Source of the DNA: Ceratothoa steindachneri
Taxonomy: Eukaryota; Arthropoda; Malacostraca; Isopoda; Cymothoidae
DNA: 64,000 nucleotides
Reading direction: 5' to 3'
Assembly: GCA_963969495.1 (NCBI GenBank)
Contig: OZ018324.1
Coordinates: 159,124,758-159,188,757 of the forward strand
Shown: positions 24,028 through 35,072 of the stretch, in pieces
Numbering within the stretch: the first letter of the stretch is position 1
Layout of the letters: the number at the start of each line of letters is the position of its first letter
Notes under the pieces: model-generated
Seen by the model: only the letters and a program-made list of their open reading frames with translations
Told to the model about the DNA's origin: nothing
The model's database searches: none
Made by a program: the position numbers and the translations under genes

Positions 24028-24502
24028 CTTACTCCTATTATATGGAGACAAGGCAATGGCTTCGCCACTTCCCTCTTCCCCCTAAAGGGGGAGCTTACGC
24101 TTCGCTACTAAGATTAAAATTTAAAATCTAAATAAATTCACCCATGGTTAAATTTTTATAAATTTTCTAGACTTCGCCAATTATAATAATTTTAAAAAGG
24201 AACTCTAAATTAAATTTCCTCCCTTTTAAAATATCAAGTTGCTAAAATATAGAGCAGAAGAAGATATATAAAAATAAATTTTCTGAACTTCACCATTTGT
24301 AATTCTTTGGGTTTTAAAAAAATTCACAAAATTTCGATACTTATATTTATTTCTGAACTTCACCAATTTTTTTTATATTATATAAGAATTATTAGAAATA
24401 ACTTTGATAAAAAACATAAGTCATAACCAAACTAAGATGAAATTATTATTCAAATATTCCAAAAAAATCCCCTTCTTAAATTATGGAGTGAGTGAAGATT
24501 CA
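24028..24502 (+). repeat. Unnamed dispersed repeat, copy A
   Basis: About 470 bases with high similarity to 45,060-45,534 in the same orientation. Shared landmarks are AGGCAATGGCTTCGCCAC, TTCGCTACTAAGATTAAAAT, TTTAAAAAGGAACTCTAAA and AGAATTATTAGAAATAACTT. Internally, TTTCTGAACTTC(G/A)CCA recurs three times. It has no coding capacity, no tRNA head and no obvious terminal inverted repeat. Class unknown. Confidence 0.8.
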
Positions 24503-25180
24503 ACGCGGCATCACTCGCATGAAATGAATAGCTGTAATCTGTTTTACTCGTGTATCATGATTCGATGTAATCTTGGCTCAGTTTTATAAGTGGACCTTAT
24601 AAACCTGGACAGAAATGGTCTTAATGCAAGCTTCTCTTGGTTACTTCAGTTATTTACCTCACACACATTTTAACCTCGTTTAATTTCACTTCTTTCATTA
24701 TAAAACTCGCATCAAAAACATAAAGAATGTTATCCCGGAACACAAATCTTCTCACAGACAAATAAAAATAGAACCGGAGTACAAACAGGCGGCGTCGCTT
24801 GTAAAACTCTTTCGAAATTGTCGTCTTCCTCACCCTTCTCCTCTTCCAGCACCACCTTTGCTCAAGAGAAAAAACACGTTCGGGAGTTTCTGTTTTCAAA
24901 TTAAAACTTAAAATTGAGACAAGTCTCGCTCGAGGAGTTTAACCAGAGAACTTAATTGAAAATTGTTCCACGACGATCCTATTCGCAGCGTTGAAGCTCC
25001 CTCCGCCCTTTAGGCGAGCTGGTCGGTATTTCAAACAAACACATCCTCAAATTTGTTGACAAATACATCATGAAATTGTCAAAAAAAATATCCTAATCAA
25101 ATTTTCAACATAACACCATCACTTCTTTACTATACACATCATAAAATGGTCAACAAAAAAAAAATCCTCAATTCTTCAAC
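24503..25180. other. No recognisable gene
   Basis: The minus frame at 24,654-24,899 is open for 81 codons and Arg-rich, but no domain is recognisable. Confidence 0.35.
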
Positions 25181-25605
25181 AAAAACATACTTGATTCTTC
25201 AACAAAAACATCCTCCATTCACCAAAAAATGCATCAACTCGTCAACAAACAAATCATCAAATCATTAACAAACAAATCATCAAATCGTTAACAAACATAT
25301 CATGGAATCGTTAACAAACAATTCATCAAATCGTAAACAAACTGATCATCAAATCTTTAACCAAAAAAAATCATCAAATCGTTAACAAACAAATAATTAA
25401 ATCGTTAAAAAACAAATCATCAAATCGTTAACAAACAAATCATCAAGTCGTTAACAAACAAATCATCAAATCATCAACAAACCAATCATCAAATCTTACA
25501 CAAAAAAATCATCAAATCGTTAACAAACACATGATAAATTCGTCAATACAAACATCAAATAGTCAACAAATCCAATATCAATTGGTTAACAAACATTGAG
25601 TGTAA
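25181..25605 (+). repeat. A-rich satellite, ~20-bp unit
   Basis: About twenty units of AACAAACAAATCATCAAATCG form with substitutions (CTCAAT, GTTAAC, AAAAAA variants). The last units run into GTTAACAAACATTGAGTG at about 25,580. Confidence 0.85.
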
Positions 25606-28055
25606 GTGTTCGCGTGGGTTAGTAAATTTTTCTCTATCTTTCTTTCTTTCCTTAAGACAATTTTTTTTATTAGAATTTGGTAAAGGGAGCAGAAATTTCA
25701 CATTTGTGAAGGTTTTGTAAAAGTTTAACGCCATCTTCCCCCCGAAGTTGGGGATATCTTTGGATTTTTTAAAAACTAAAACCAACGGATGCATTTCCAC
25801 CAGAAAGTATCTAAGGAGAAATCTGTAAAGTTGTGAAGATAGGGCAAATGAAAATGTATGAAAGATGTATAACCGTAGGTCCTCTTACACACAATGGGTT
25901 GGGAGGGCACGCAACGACGTGCCACAGAATGGCACGCAATCCTTTGATATTGTTTCTCATTCTACATCTGACACTCTCTTGGGCCCCACTTGGGGGAAGA
26001 GGAAGAAAAGGCAAAAGGAGGTGAACACCGAGAAGTAAGATTAAGCAAGAAAAGGACCACTGCAGAAAATCCCTTGGTTCAGGATTGATGGGGATGGTAT
26101 GGCATATTTAAAACCGTGAAAACAAACATGTCCCAAACGAACTTACAAATTCTAATTTGAACCCTTTTAGGGGGGTTGTCACTTATTTAAGCTCACCGTT
26201 TATGTGATCGATGTAAGTCTCATCGATAAATCCCCATCAAATTGAACTCTATGATGAAATGTGCGGGGTAGGTCGATTTAATTGGTGCGAAGGGTTAAAT
26301 AGTCAGAATTAGATTTCAGGGATCATATAAGAAGTAAAATAAAAAGATTAATTTAATTCTTCACTTATGCAGATCACAAGTGAATCGCTTAAAAGGTTGT
26401 GGGAAATTTTACAAATATAATAACGAGCAGTCCTACTTAGTTTCTTTGTTGACATACAAAATTGAGTTCCATTTGAAACAAAATTTCATTTTTCAATCTT
26501 TAATTTTGACATTCTATTAAATCCAACTTTTTAGTATTATTAGGAAAATAATAATAGTAATAAAATGATAATAATAAAATATTGCCCTCATTTTTTGACA
26601 ACACGGATACACGAGTTCCTATATAATTAAGTGTCCAATTTTGGGCCTCTGCTCTGACTCGTATCTCTGGCTGATACTGGTGACTGATGAAAACGTGACG
26701 CCATGTTAAAAAATGAGGGGAAAAGTCAAATTTCCCTCTTTTTTACATTTATTTTTCCAGAGATAAAAGAAATATGGGGAAATGAGAATATTACATCAAG
26801 AAAAGTGACATGGTTTTATTCGTGTTAGAAAACATGGTTCCACGATGCCTGGGAGCGTTCACTTACACATTTCAATGGAGATTAATACTCTGTGGAAACA
26901 AGAAAATTGGACCATTTCTGTCTTATCTTTAGCCCATCGAGGATATCTCCATGGAGATATCTCTCCATACACCATGACCCCATTTTAATAGCAGGCAGAC
27001 AACACAACCTCGTTTTGTTATCTCTTTATCCATACAATTGACACCAATTTAGTAAATCTCTGTACATGCGATGCAACATTAATATATATTTTCAGTGTGT
27101 CTATGGGATGATATGTGAGCATTTATTTAATCGTATTTATTGGAGGTAGTATTTCATCAAAACCATGACCGAAGGTTAAAAAAAACCCCGCATAACAAGA
27201 AAATTAATTCATCCTCGCTAATTTATTGCAACCATTTTTGCTTTGAAAATAAAATTACCACGAACGCCTTCAGAAGAATTTAAATGTGTAGACAATTTTG
27301 AAGAGAAAAAAAAATTGATTCATTCACTCAAAAGATCAAAATCAATCATGGAATTTCAAAATAAAAATCATTTAGAAAAAGTCCTCAGAGTGTTTAGGTT
27401 AGGTGATATGATAATGCAATTAAATAACCTGAGTGAGCAACCAGCCAGAGAAAATACGTTGGGCGGGGCACGCAAGGGGAACCTGCTTTCGTTTCAGAAT
27501 GGTTACTTTCAGGAGGGTTTCGTCACTCCTTAGTTTAAAGTTCTCCAATCTTTCTATCCTGGTTATGTGCCTTCTACAGATGTTCAATCTCCCTAACTTC
27601 ACCCTTTTCAATATAGCTACCCATCAATTACATTCTCGGGGCGATGTCTTCTTGATTTCCTCTATTTTTACTATATCCAATGCATGAGACGGAGTAAGGT
27701 CTCGTAGCTTCATTTATTATGGCATTTCTACGTTCTTTTTTCCTTTCTTCCGCTTCAAATTCGCATAAACGGGTCTTTCAGGATTTTAAACGAGACATTC
27801 ATTAATGATATAAAGCTGAGGAATCGTCGAAATCGGTGGCAGGAGAAGGAATTTCGGGGAACAAAAAATGAACAAGGCACACTATCTATTTTCAAAAGGG
27901 CAATGCTGATTTCTGAGGGGTTTGCCTTTTTTCATGCTATAACGAGCTAGGGCGAGATCAAAGGAGAGAGATTAAAGATATAATAACCCGATAATAGTGG
28001 GGTGACTTTACGCCTCGAATACTGATTTGCCTTCTTTACCGAACCCTTTCCGACA
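25606..28055. other. No recognisable gene
   Basis: Unique sequence with local AT-rich runs (AATAATA near 26,545). Frames at 25,833-26,024 and 27,243-27,533 are open without a recognisable product. Nothing else is supported in this 2.4 kb. Confidence 0.35.
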
Positions 28056-28145
28056 GGAGACCACCGAAACTTTAACGTGGGATCGAACCACGGATCGCTA
28101 CAGGGAGTGCACTGTATATGCCAGCCATAATACCCCAGAATTGGG
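28056..28145 (-). mobile_element. tRNA-like SINE head
   Basis: On the minus strand a perfect T-arm-like hairpin and B box occurs at 28,076-28,092 (GTGG, TTCGATC, CCAC). TATGGCTGGCATATACAGTG lies upstream as a diverged A-box/D-arm region at tRNA spacing. No acceptor stem is preserved. It differs in sequence from the 11.5 kb SINE, so it is either another family or a decayed tRNA gene. Confidence 0.5.
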
Positions 28146-28422
28146 ATCTCATCTGATGAATAATCACACTCGATGTACTTAAACTTTGCTTATATGGGAC
28201 GCAGGATTTTCACTGCACTAGACCGGAACCATATTCCACTGTGAGGTGTAAGAGAGTATGCGTGCGAGAAAGCAAGTGAAGAGGAAACGAGTGAATAGGA
28301 GAGTGTGGATAGATGTTCGTTTGAAGGAGAATTGTTTATTTAAAAAGAAGGGCGAAAACAAATGGAAGGGCTCTATTAAGTGGTAAAGTATGAAAAAGTG
28401 AAAGTGTGAAAGTGCGTGGCCT

Positions 28423-28432
<10 letters not shown>

Positions 28433-28504
<72 letters not shown>
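28433..28504. repeat. (TA)n microsatellite
   Basis: A TA array of about 72 bases directly abutting the 3' end of the minus-strand SINE-like unit at 28,505-28,975. Confidence 0.98.
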
Positions 28505-28507
<3 letters not shown>

Positions 28508-28975
28508 GATTAGGAAAAGGAGATTACTTGGGGAACACGCTTCTCTGAGCTAACCCTCGTTCTGCAACGAAGGCGGTCACTCGTAGCAAGGAGAGAGCGA
28601 GAGTATAATTGTTTGTGTCTTAATAGTTTCATCTGTCCTCTTGAACTACCTCTTCGAGCCCGTTTGTAAGCTGGCGTCGAAATCTGCCCGACCGCCCGTC
28701 GACGTAAGGCAGAGACAAGTGTGCACAACGCATCTGTCCGTAGCTCGCAGTGTTTGCTCGAATGAAGGCATCTGGACTAATTTGCTCGCTGCTACAAAGT
28801 GCAACAGAGTATGACAGAGTTGCAATCTGGTATAATGACTTTAGACCTAATAATAAATAAGCAAACAAGCGAATCAAACTGAATCCCCCGGATTAGAACC
28901 TCGGTCCAGTAATCCGGTCTGGACGCGAGTGGACAGGGCCGATATGCTCCACTGAGAGGCTCCGATCACGCACAC
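28505..28975 (-). mobile_element. tRNA-derived SINE-like unit ending in (TA)n
   Basis: On the minus strand a tRNA-like head at about 28,975-28,885 has CTCAGTGGAGCATATCGGCC as an A-box/D-arm region and GAGGTTCTAATCC as a B box. A unique body of about 370 bases follows and ends CCTAATCGGGA directly at the TA array. Head, body and simple-sequence tail follow SINE organisation. Only one copy lies in the window, so family status cannot be shown. Confidence 0.5.
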
Positions 28976-29755
28976 TTGGCACAGGGCCATCAATGACAGG
29001 CACTCTCATCCGGCGAACGTGTTTCCAACTTGTTTGTCTCTCTGTTTTGCTCTTAGGATTTGAAGGGATTATTTTGACCCCCCCCTCCCTTTCACTTCTC
29101 ACAGGACGCGGGGAGTTAGGGGCTGCGACCGCAAGGTGGCTCTCCTTGCTGCCCTCTGGTGGCTGAAATAGCACGAAAGGACGGAGGGGAGACTACGAGG
29201 TGACAAACACTCCATTGGCGCGATCGATACCAATAACAAATTAATAGAGACATGCGAAGGGCGTACACTTGGTAGATAGGTCGGGAGCCCCACTGTCATC
29301 TCTAACTCCGTCTGTCTGTCAGATTCTTCTTTGTCTATTTCTGATGGTTGAATTTATGTATATCTGTTAAGGTAAATACGATAATATCTGTCTGACTGTA
29401 TGTCTGCTGCATCTATCTCTGTCTACCTGCCTGCCTATTTGTGAATGTAAAGACGCTTTTGATCTATCTGCCTATATTTCTTTTGCATATATCTCTCTGA
29501 CTTACTGTGAAGGTAAAGACGCTCTATGTTTGGCTGTCTGATGCAGCTAGGTTTATCTGAGAAAGTAAAAAAAAACCTGTGTCTACATTTGCTGCATCTA
29601 GCTATATGTACAGCTAAATAGGTTTTTTATCTGTCTGTCTATATGTTTTTCGCTCCTATCAATCTTACTATGACTGTGTTTATTTCCGAAGTTAAAGATG
29701 TTCGATGTTTGCCTATGTTTTCTGGCCCTATTTCTCTACCTGTTGTCTTATTGCA
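28976..29755. other. Degenerate CTGTCT-rich simple sequence, no gene
   Basis: From about 29,300 to 29,720, words such as CTGTCTGTC, TGCTGCATCTA and GTGAA(T/G)GTAAAGACGCT recur (the last at about 29,441 and 29,505), suggesting a decayed minisatellite. 28,976-29,299 has open minus frames without recognisable domains. Confidence 0.5.
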
Positions 29756-30117
29756 ACTTAGACAAGTCTAAGGCGATACATATTAGCGACTCTTAAATGC
29801 AGAGGCAGTTCAGTTATCGGCTCAAAGGATTTGCTTTGCCCTTGTATAACTCATTGATACGACCTCACTTAGCGTACGCTGCTCAGATTTGGTCCCACGG
29901 GCTTCAAAAAGACATCGAGTGACTAGAAAGGGTGCAAGCCAGATACACGAAACCGATCTCGTCGCTGAAGTATCAAGACTATTATGAGCGACGACTGCGA
30001 GAGCTCGGTCTCTTGTCGCTAAAGACCAAGGGACCACGCGGTCAACTGAAGTTGTCTACGTTTGCTAGAATCGGAGTAGGGTCTACGGTTGGAATTTTGA
30101 ACTTCTGCGGTTCATGA
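29756..30117 (+). pseudogene. Non-LTR retrotransposon (LINE) reverse transcriptase tail
   Basis: LPLYNSLIRPHLAYAAQIWS begins near 29,836 and is followed by LQKDIE, a stop, LERVQARYTKPI and YYERRLRELGLLSLKTKG. This is the conserved C-terminal segment just downstream of the RT domain in CR1/L2/Jockey-type ORF2 proteins, where the palm is already passed. One in-frame stop and loss of homology after 30,060 mark it as a 5'-truncated or rearranged fragment. The catalytic YADD region is not seen. Confidence 0.8.
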
Positions 30118-30820
30118 CTACTCTGATGGGCAACTACTTCACGTATTGCATATTTCAAATATAATACGAACTACATGTAAATGTAATCAATAGTTCGAGG
30201 GTTGAGAAATTTAATGATAGGATTTACCGACTTGATTTTAGTACATAAATAGTTCCTAGCGAATGCCACAGTCGTTAGCTACGAAGACGGAAGGTAGAAG
30301 AAGTAGGCTAATAATTCACTTAAAAAATATGTTTTCAACTTTACTATAAACTTTCTGGCCGTGCTCTCTTTCTCAGCGTAGTCAGGTATCTTTTCCGTGC
30401 CCGCAAATGCGAGCGAGTGGGAGAAGTAGTTGTGAAGAGCCTTCATCGATACTATGTTTTTTCACAAATGGTATTCGAGTACTTTCTCTAAAGAAATTCA
30501 TCCTCAGAATGGATAGCAATGACCTTTGAGATACTCCTATTCCTTGCGACTCCTGTAGCGGTGTTTAATCCTTTAATTTATACTTCCATCAGTCGACTCC
30601 ATTTCCTCTCTCCTCTTTTTCCCTGTCTACTTATCTCCCTGTCTATCAATATATTCAGCTTACTCTATCTTGCATAACTCAGTAAACAGAAGATCATTCG
30701 CCCAAATGGTGGCAGCTGCCTTTTTTATTCCTCCGCATCCGATTGGTCAACGAGGACCCGAAAATAACCGATGTGTCTTTGCTTCGAGCAAGATTCGTTG
30801 TGGTCGTTCACTTGACGTTA

Positions 30821-30824
<4 letters not shown>
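30118..30824. other. No recognisable gene
   Basis: Unique sequence leading into the GA array. Confidence 0.35.

Positions 30825-30888
<64 letters not shown>
30825..30888. repeat. (GA)n microsatellite, 32 units
   Basis: An uninterrupted GA run followed by a (GT)5 run; the poly Arg-Glu open frames across it are artefacts. Confidence 0.98.
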
Positions 30889-30892
<4 letters not shown>

Positions 30893-31259
30893 GTGTGTGT
30901 CAAGGTAGTCAAATTTGTGCCTAAAATTGGCGCAAAATAGCTCGTAAGTTATTTGTAAATTCCAAATGCTTAAGATAACCTTTTTTTATAAATATTTGTA
31001 TTTAAATAGAAAACAGAAGATTTACATCGTACCAATTTCAAATAACAAATGACGACCTTAAAATGATTTATTTGCTTTTGTTGTGAAAGGAAAGGAGAGG
31101 CATTTGAGGGAAAGTGGTGAGGCTTACTGGGCCACACCATCACCCCTTAAGCTAGAGGCACGGTGTGATGGGTAATTTGTCTCCTAACTTCAACACAAAA
31201 GAAAATAAACAAGATAGTTCACTTATAAAAAATATATTTACCAAACTTACGTGTTAAAG

Positions 31260-32335
31260 GTTTGAAGGATTTTACTGTTCATTTTATTCAATGAAATCGC
31301 TGTTGGTCTCAACCACGGCCTCCCTACGGCGTTAACACCTGCTGCAGGCCTTCTTGACGGTGCCACGGTTTAATTCGATGGAAAGTGTGGTGATTCTGAA
31401 CCTAAGTTGCACCTTCGTGGTGCACAAGGACTCGTTGGCCTCTCTCTTAATCAAATCTCACGCATAATACTCCAGGGGGTTGGAGTATGGGTAGTTGGAG
31501 TATGGGTAGTTGGTAGGCCAGATGTTCGGAGTGATGTGGTCAAATAAATTGTCTTATATCCAAAACTGGGGCCTTCTGCCTGTGGGGCATGATGCAAAGT
31601 CTTGCTACGACACCTACGGCCTTCAATCGGCCACCTTATGGATCCAGGACAAAAACTCCTCCAGGCACTTGAGGTAACCCTCCGTATTGAGCCCGAGACC
31701 ACTCCGGAAGATGACTGGGTATATAACGTGGCAATCGCTCCTGACCACCCCAAACATTATGATGTGGTATGATGTGGACCAGGGACATGACTCTGGATAA
31801 ATCTTTGAGAGACACAACAAGCTAGGGATTCCCCCCCCCCCCTGGTTCTGGCATAAACACTTCTCTTCTGAAAAGAAGGAAAGCACGACAGCCTTGAAGG
31901 GATGCTTCAGTTTGTTCACAACCTTCGCAATACATTCCTTCCGCTTCTCATTCATCTCGTGCGACAGAAGCTGCTCCATTCTCATCTTGTATGAGTGGTA
32001 CCTGATGTGTTCATGACTAAGTGCATGATGAGAGACTCTTGTCCCTTCTCCCTGGCTATGGACCTCATTGAATCGCTGAGATCGTTGTGAATGGTGACAC
32101 GGATCTAAGCGACAAAATAGATAGTCCTTTTCGTATCATATGGCTTAGAGGGAGGTTTCCGTGCCGCCGTACCCTCTTAATCACAACCTCACTCATGCAC
32201 CTCTTTCCTGATCCTCAGATTGACACCTAATCACTCGGAGATCTTCGCATTTCAGCTCCTGGTGAGAATACCAAGTAGAAAAGCCTTCATTTTAAAAAGA
32301 AATGGAGGATCGATTACAGCTATGGTATTGCTTTC
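31260..32335 (-). pseudogene. mariner-type transposase, near full length but degraded
   Basis: On the minus strand the order is preserved. An N-terminal HTH remnant (RIRKEVHE at about 32,200) is followed by ARKPPSKPYDTKRTIYFVA and SMRSIAREKGQES (about 32,080-32,010). MRMEQLLSHEMNEKRKECIA starts at 31,985. LSFFSEEKCLCQ at about 31,875 shows Glu where the first catalytic Asp belongs. FGVVRSDCHV is at 31,755, GLGLNTEGYLKCLEEFLSWI at about 31,690, and a QDFASCPTGRRPQFW block (second Asp retained) at about 31,590. NYPYSNPLEYY at about 31,480 is the third site, and a C-terminal RREAVVETN is near 31,300. Stops and a duplicated TATGGGTAGTTGGAG (31,486-31,510) interrupt it. No terminal repeats were recognised. 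Confidence 0.88.
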
Positions 32336-33239
32336 TTTACAGACGATAAGAAACTGAGTCTACTATGATAGGAAGACGAGAAAACCGACGCTAGACAACA
32401 CGCATGCGCGGAAGTTTCTAACGGCGACAAATTACCAACAGCAACTTGTACCCTCTAAAACCCCCCCATTAAATTCACCCCTTCCTTTACAACGGTCCGA
32501 TCAAAAGAAAAACAAGAGAATGACTTAAGTTAGGGGAAAATGGTTGAAAGGACTTTCTCATTCCTAACTATCATATACACACATCAATTATGTAAACATA
32601 TGCGAAAAAGGCTGTTAATGTACACACACGAACATTAAGGCAACAAATTTATAAAAAAAATGATTTTTTATGAGCATTAAATTCCGCTTTTCACGCAGGG
32701 AATTACTTCATCCCCCGAAAAAATGAGAAATTCTCTAATAAATTTGCGATTTTAATTTTTTTTTTTTTTATAAAATTTGGACTGTTTCATTCAGACACTT
32801 TTTTATATTTTGCAAGAAAGAGAAACGACAAAATAATTCGCAATTTAAAATAACTTTCTATTCGCACCAAATAAACAACCACCCAATTAACTAAAGTGGC
32901 TTCAATTCGACAAAAACTTGTACTGCAAAGTAAACTTTTAATTCTTATATTTATAAATGGGTTTTGCCAAAATTCTGTATACTCTTCATAGCATCCAATT
33001 ATAGTAATCGTAATTATAGGGTAAAGTATATGTTTACCATAGCAACGGTAAGGCTCGTCGACACTCCATCGAGCCCTAAATCCCAGATCCCGTGGCAAAG
33101 GTGAATGTTAAAGAATCCAATTGCTACACTCCTTTTTAGGGGTGTTGGATTGGTCTATGGGATACTCGACTGGCGTGAATGAAAAGCGTCCCCCATGCAT
33201 GCCTGATGTAGTGTGAATGTCGCTGACTACCTACTGCTA
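32336..33239. other. No recognisable gene
   Basis: AT-rich unique sequence with a T-run at 32,756-32,770. The minus frame at 32,787-33,098 is open for 103 codons but is not recognised. Confidence 0.35.
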
Positions 33240-33420
33240 CAGACTGCATACCATCACTGCGTGCAGTGAGTTGACAAGTTGTTTAAATAGCAAATTGCTT
33301 TCTGACAGGATGAATTTAGATGCTGCGATGGTCCTTCACTTGTTCCTAATTGCATCTTTAACGTCCTCGAGTGTTTCAGGTCTTGTGCCATAAAATGAAT
33401 CCTTCGGGTACGAGTATTTT
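33240..33420 (-). pseudogene. Possible Tc1/mariner transposase C-terminal fragment
   Basis: On the minus strand TRPETLEDVKDAIRNK followed by a stop resembles the segment after the last catalytic residue in arthropod mariner-like transposases. Only about 55 codons are alignable by eye. Confidence 0.45.
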
Positions 33421-33569
33421 TTTTAAATAAATCTAATGGAAACCAACGAGGTCATCCATGAAATGTTAAGGCTGTATGTGTAACTAAAGTGGTGAAGAAA
33501 GAGGAAATGATACTGTGTGTAAGATATATAGCCACAGATCTATAAAGCTATGTTTTTCGGTCAAACGAG

Positions 33570-34213
33570 AGCGAAGAAACTTCTTTTGCGACATTCTGAT
33601 GCCGCAAAGAGGCTAAATTAAGCTTAAAAGAAACAAAACTGATGATTGATGAATGGAAAAGGATTCTTTGGACCTTTGAGTCCAAGTTTAAAATTATTTG
33701 GTTCTAAACGTAGATATTTTCTAAAAAGTGCTGAGTGAAATGCGCCTCAGTGTATTGTGCCTACAGTGAAATATGCCGGAGGTAGGGTGATAGTTTGAAG
33801 TTATTTTGAGCGATTCATTTGGTAAAGCCTTATATCAGCGTGGCTATCATTCAATTTTGCAGGGACATACTATCTCATTTGGAACCCGGTTTATCGTTCT
33901 TAATTTTATTTTGCAGCGAGACAATGATCCTAAGCACACGTCCAGACTGTGCGTAGTTGTTTGGAGAATCATGAACAGGAAAGGCAGCGTAAAATCATCG
34001 ATTGGCCCCTCCAGTTTCCTGGTTGAAATCCTATCGAACTCTTGTACAGACGAGTGAGAGAGAAGAGACCAACAAATCCTTTGGGACTGTTTGGTTTAAT
34101 ATTGGAATCAAATTTCATAACAATATTTGGTTTAGGGGGTAAATTGGATGGCGAGAATATGCTCTGCATTTATTATAGCAAAAGGCAGACATTTTGATGA
34201 GTTAAAAATGTAA
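33570..34213 (+). pseudogene. Tc1-like transposase, C-terminal two thirds
   Basis: Homology runs LLLRHSDAAKRL (about 33,575), LMIDEWKRILWTFESKF (about 33,640; first catalytic Asp replaced by F), QCIVPTVKYAGGRVIV (about 33,750), RGYHSILQGHTISFGTRF (33,838), NFILQRDNDPKHTSRL (33,900; second Asp present), then NPIELLYRRVREKRPTNPL (about 34,030) for the third region, ending HFDELKM-stop at 34,213. Frameshifts at about 33,790, 33,950 and 34,050 and several stops occur. The N-terminal HTH half is missing. The downstream terminal repeat is at 34,351-34,370. Confidence 0.88.
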
Positions 34214-34350
34214 TGTTATTCTATTCTTAATCTCTATTTTTGTTATGATCTTCATGTTTACATTAAAGTCGATCAATAATAAATCTACTAATTCATTTTT
34301 AACTTCATCTGTTCATCTGCGTTTTATTTAAAGTTTTCTGGAGACGCCAG

Positions 34351-34370
34351 TATTTATGGCCGGTAGTGTA
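34351..34370 (-). mobile_element. Tc1-type terminal inverted repeat, 3' end
   Basis: TATTTATGGCCGGTAGTGTA is the outward end of the Tc1 element above; its reverse complement starts TACACTACCGGCC, the form common to many Tc1 elements. It ends in TA, as expected for the target. The matching 5' end is not visible. Confidence 0.65.
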
Positions 34371-34384
34371 TATATGCATATATC

Positions 34385-34565
34385 ATGGAATAAGGCCTAG
34401 CTTATGGGAAACACCGCTTCCAATTACAGCAGGTTAAGCGACATCAAATGTGGTAAGCCGCCGAGTGAAGTCGCGATTGGGTTCGCCTGCTGTATGCTCT
34501 TATAGATAAACGTGGTTCGGGTACCACATTAAACGCCAGTAGGTCCCCACGAGACGATAAATTGA
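34385..34565. other. Structured GC-richer patch, faintly 5S-rRNA-like
   Basis: A patch with GTTAAGCGACATCAAATGTG and, further on, a GGTTCGGGTACC hairpin lies just outside the Tc1 3' end in AT-rich surroundings. Its order loosely recalls the internal control region of 5S rRNA, but identity is low. I do not call an RNA gene. Confidence 0.2.
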
Positions 34566-35072
34566 AATTTAACATATATATTTTCATAGTATTTTTATTC
34601 ATATTTCCCTATTATTTCTTTCTAGTGTAACCAGGGGAAAAAGTAAGCCGGAACGGTCTGGTAGGCCGTTCCGGAAAGAAATATACAGCGGAACGCTTTT
34701 GGGGGAAGCAGCAACCTATCACAAAACAGGATTAGTACAATTTTCAAGCGAATTTCTCCGAAATAAATGGAAATTTGAAGGCTACATAAAAACCTCTTTG
34801 GTATTATTCATTTTCTCAATCGAATTTCATATGTGCTGTTACGTGTTGAAGTGCATTTTGTAACGAAGCTAGACTAGAGCATTTCCATACTCGCGCTCGG
34901 CTCTGCAGTCCGTATTGTAGTGGCATTGTTAGTGACTAAACCATCTTTAAGTTATAAAGAATCTCTGCTCTAAAACTTTGAATCTCTGGTTTCGCTTTGC
35001 CGAAGGAGGAAACAGTAAAAACGTCAGATCAGATGCTCAAGCTTGTTGAATGGAGAAAAGAAAAGTGTTAAA

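Noticed and set aside
25181..25605. CRISPR-like array
   Set aside because: The units are tandem without unique spacers, and this is a eukaryotic genome.
30670..30940. Arg-Glu-rich open frames
   Set aside because: Translation of a (GA)32 microsatellite; unlike the 7.15 kb case there is no transposase homology on either side.
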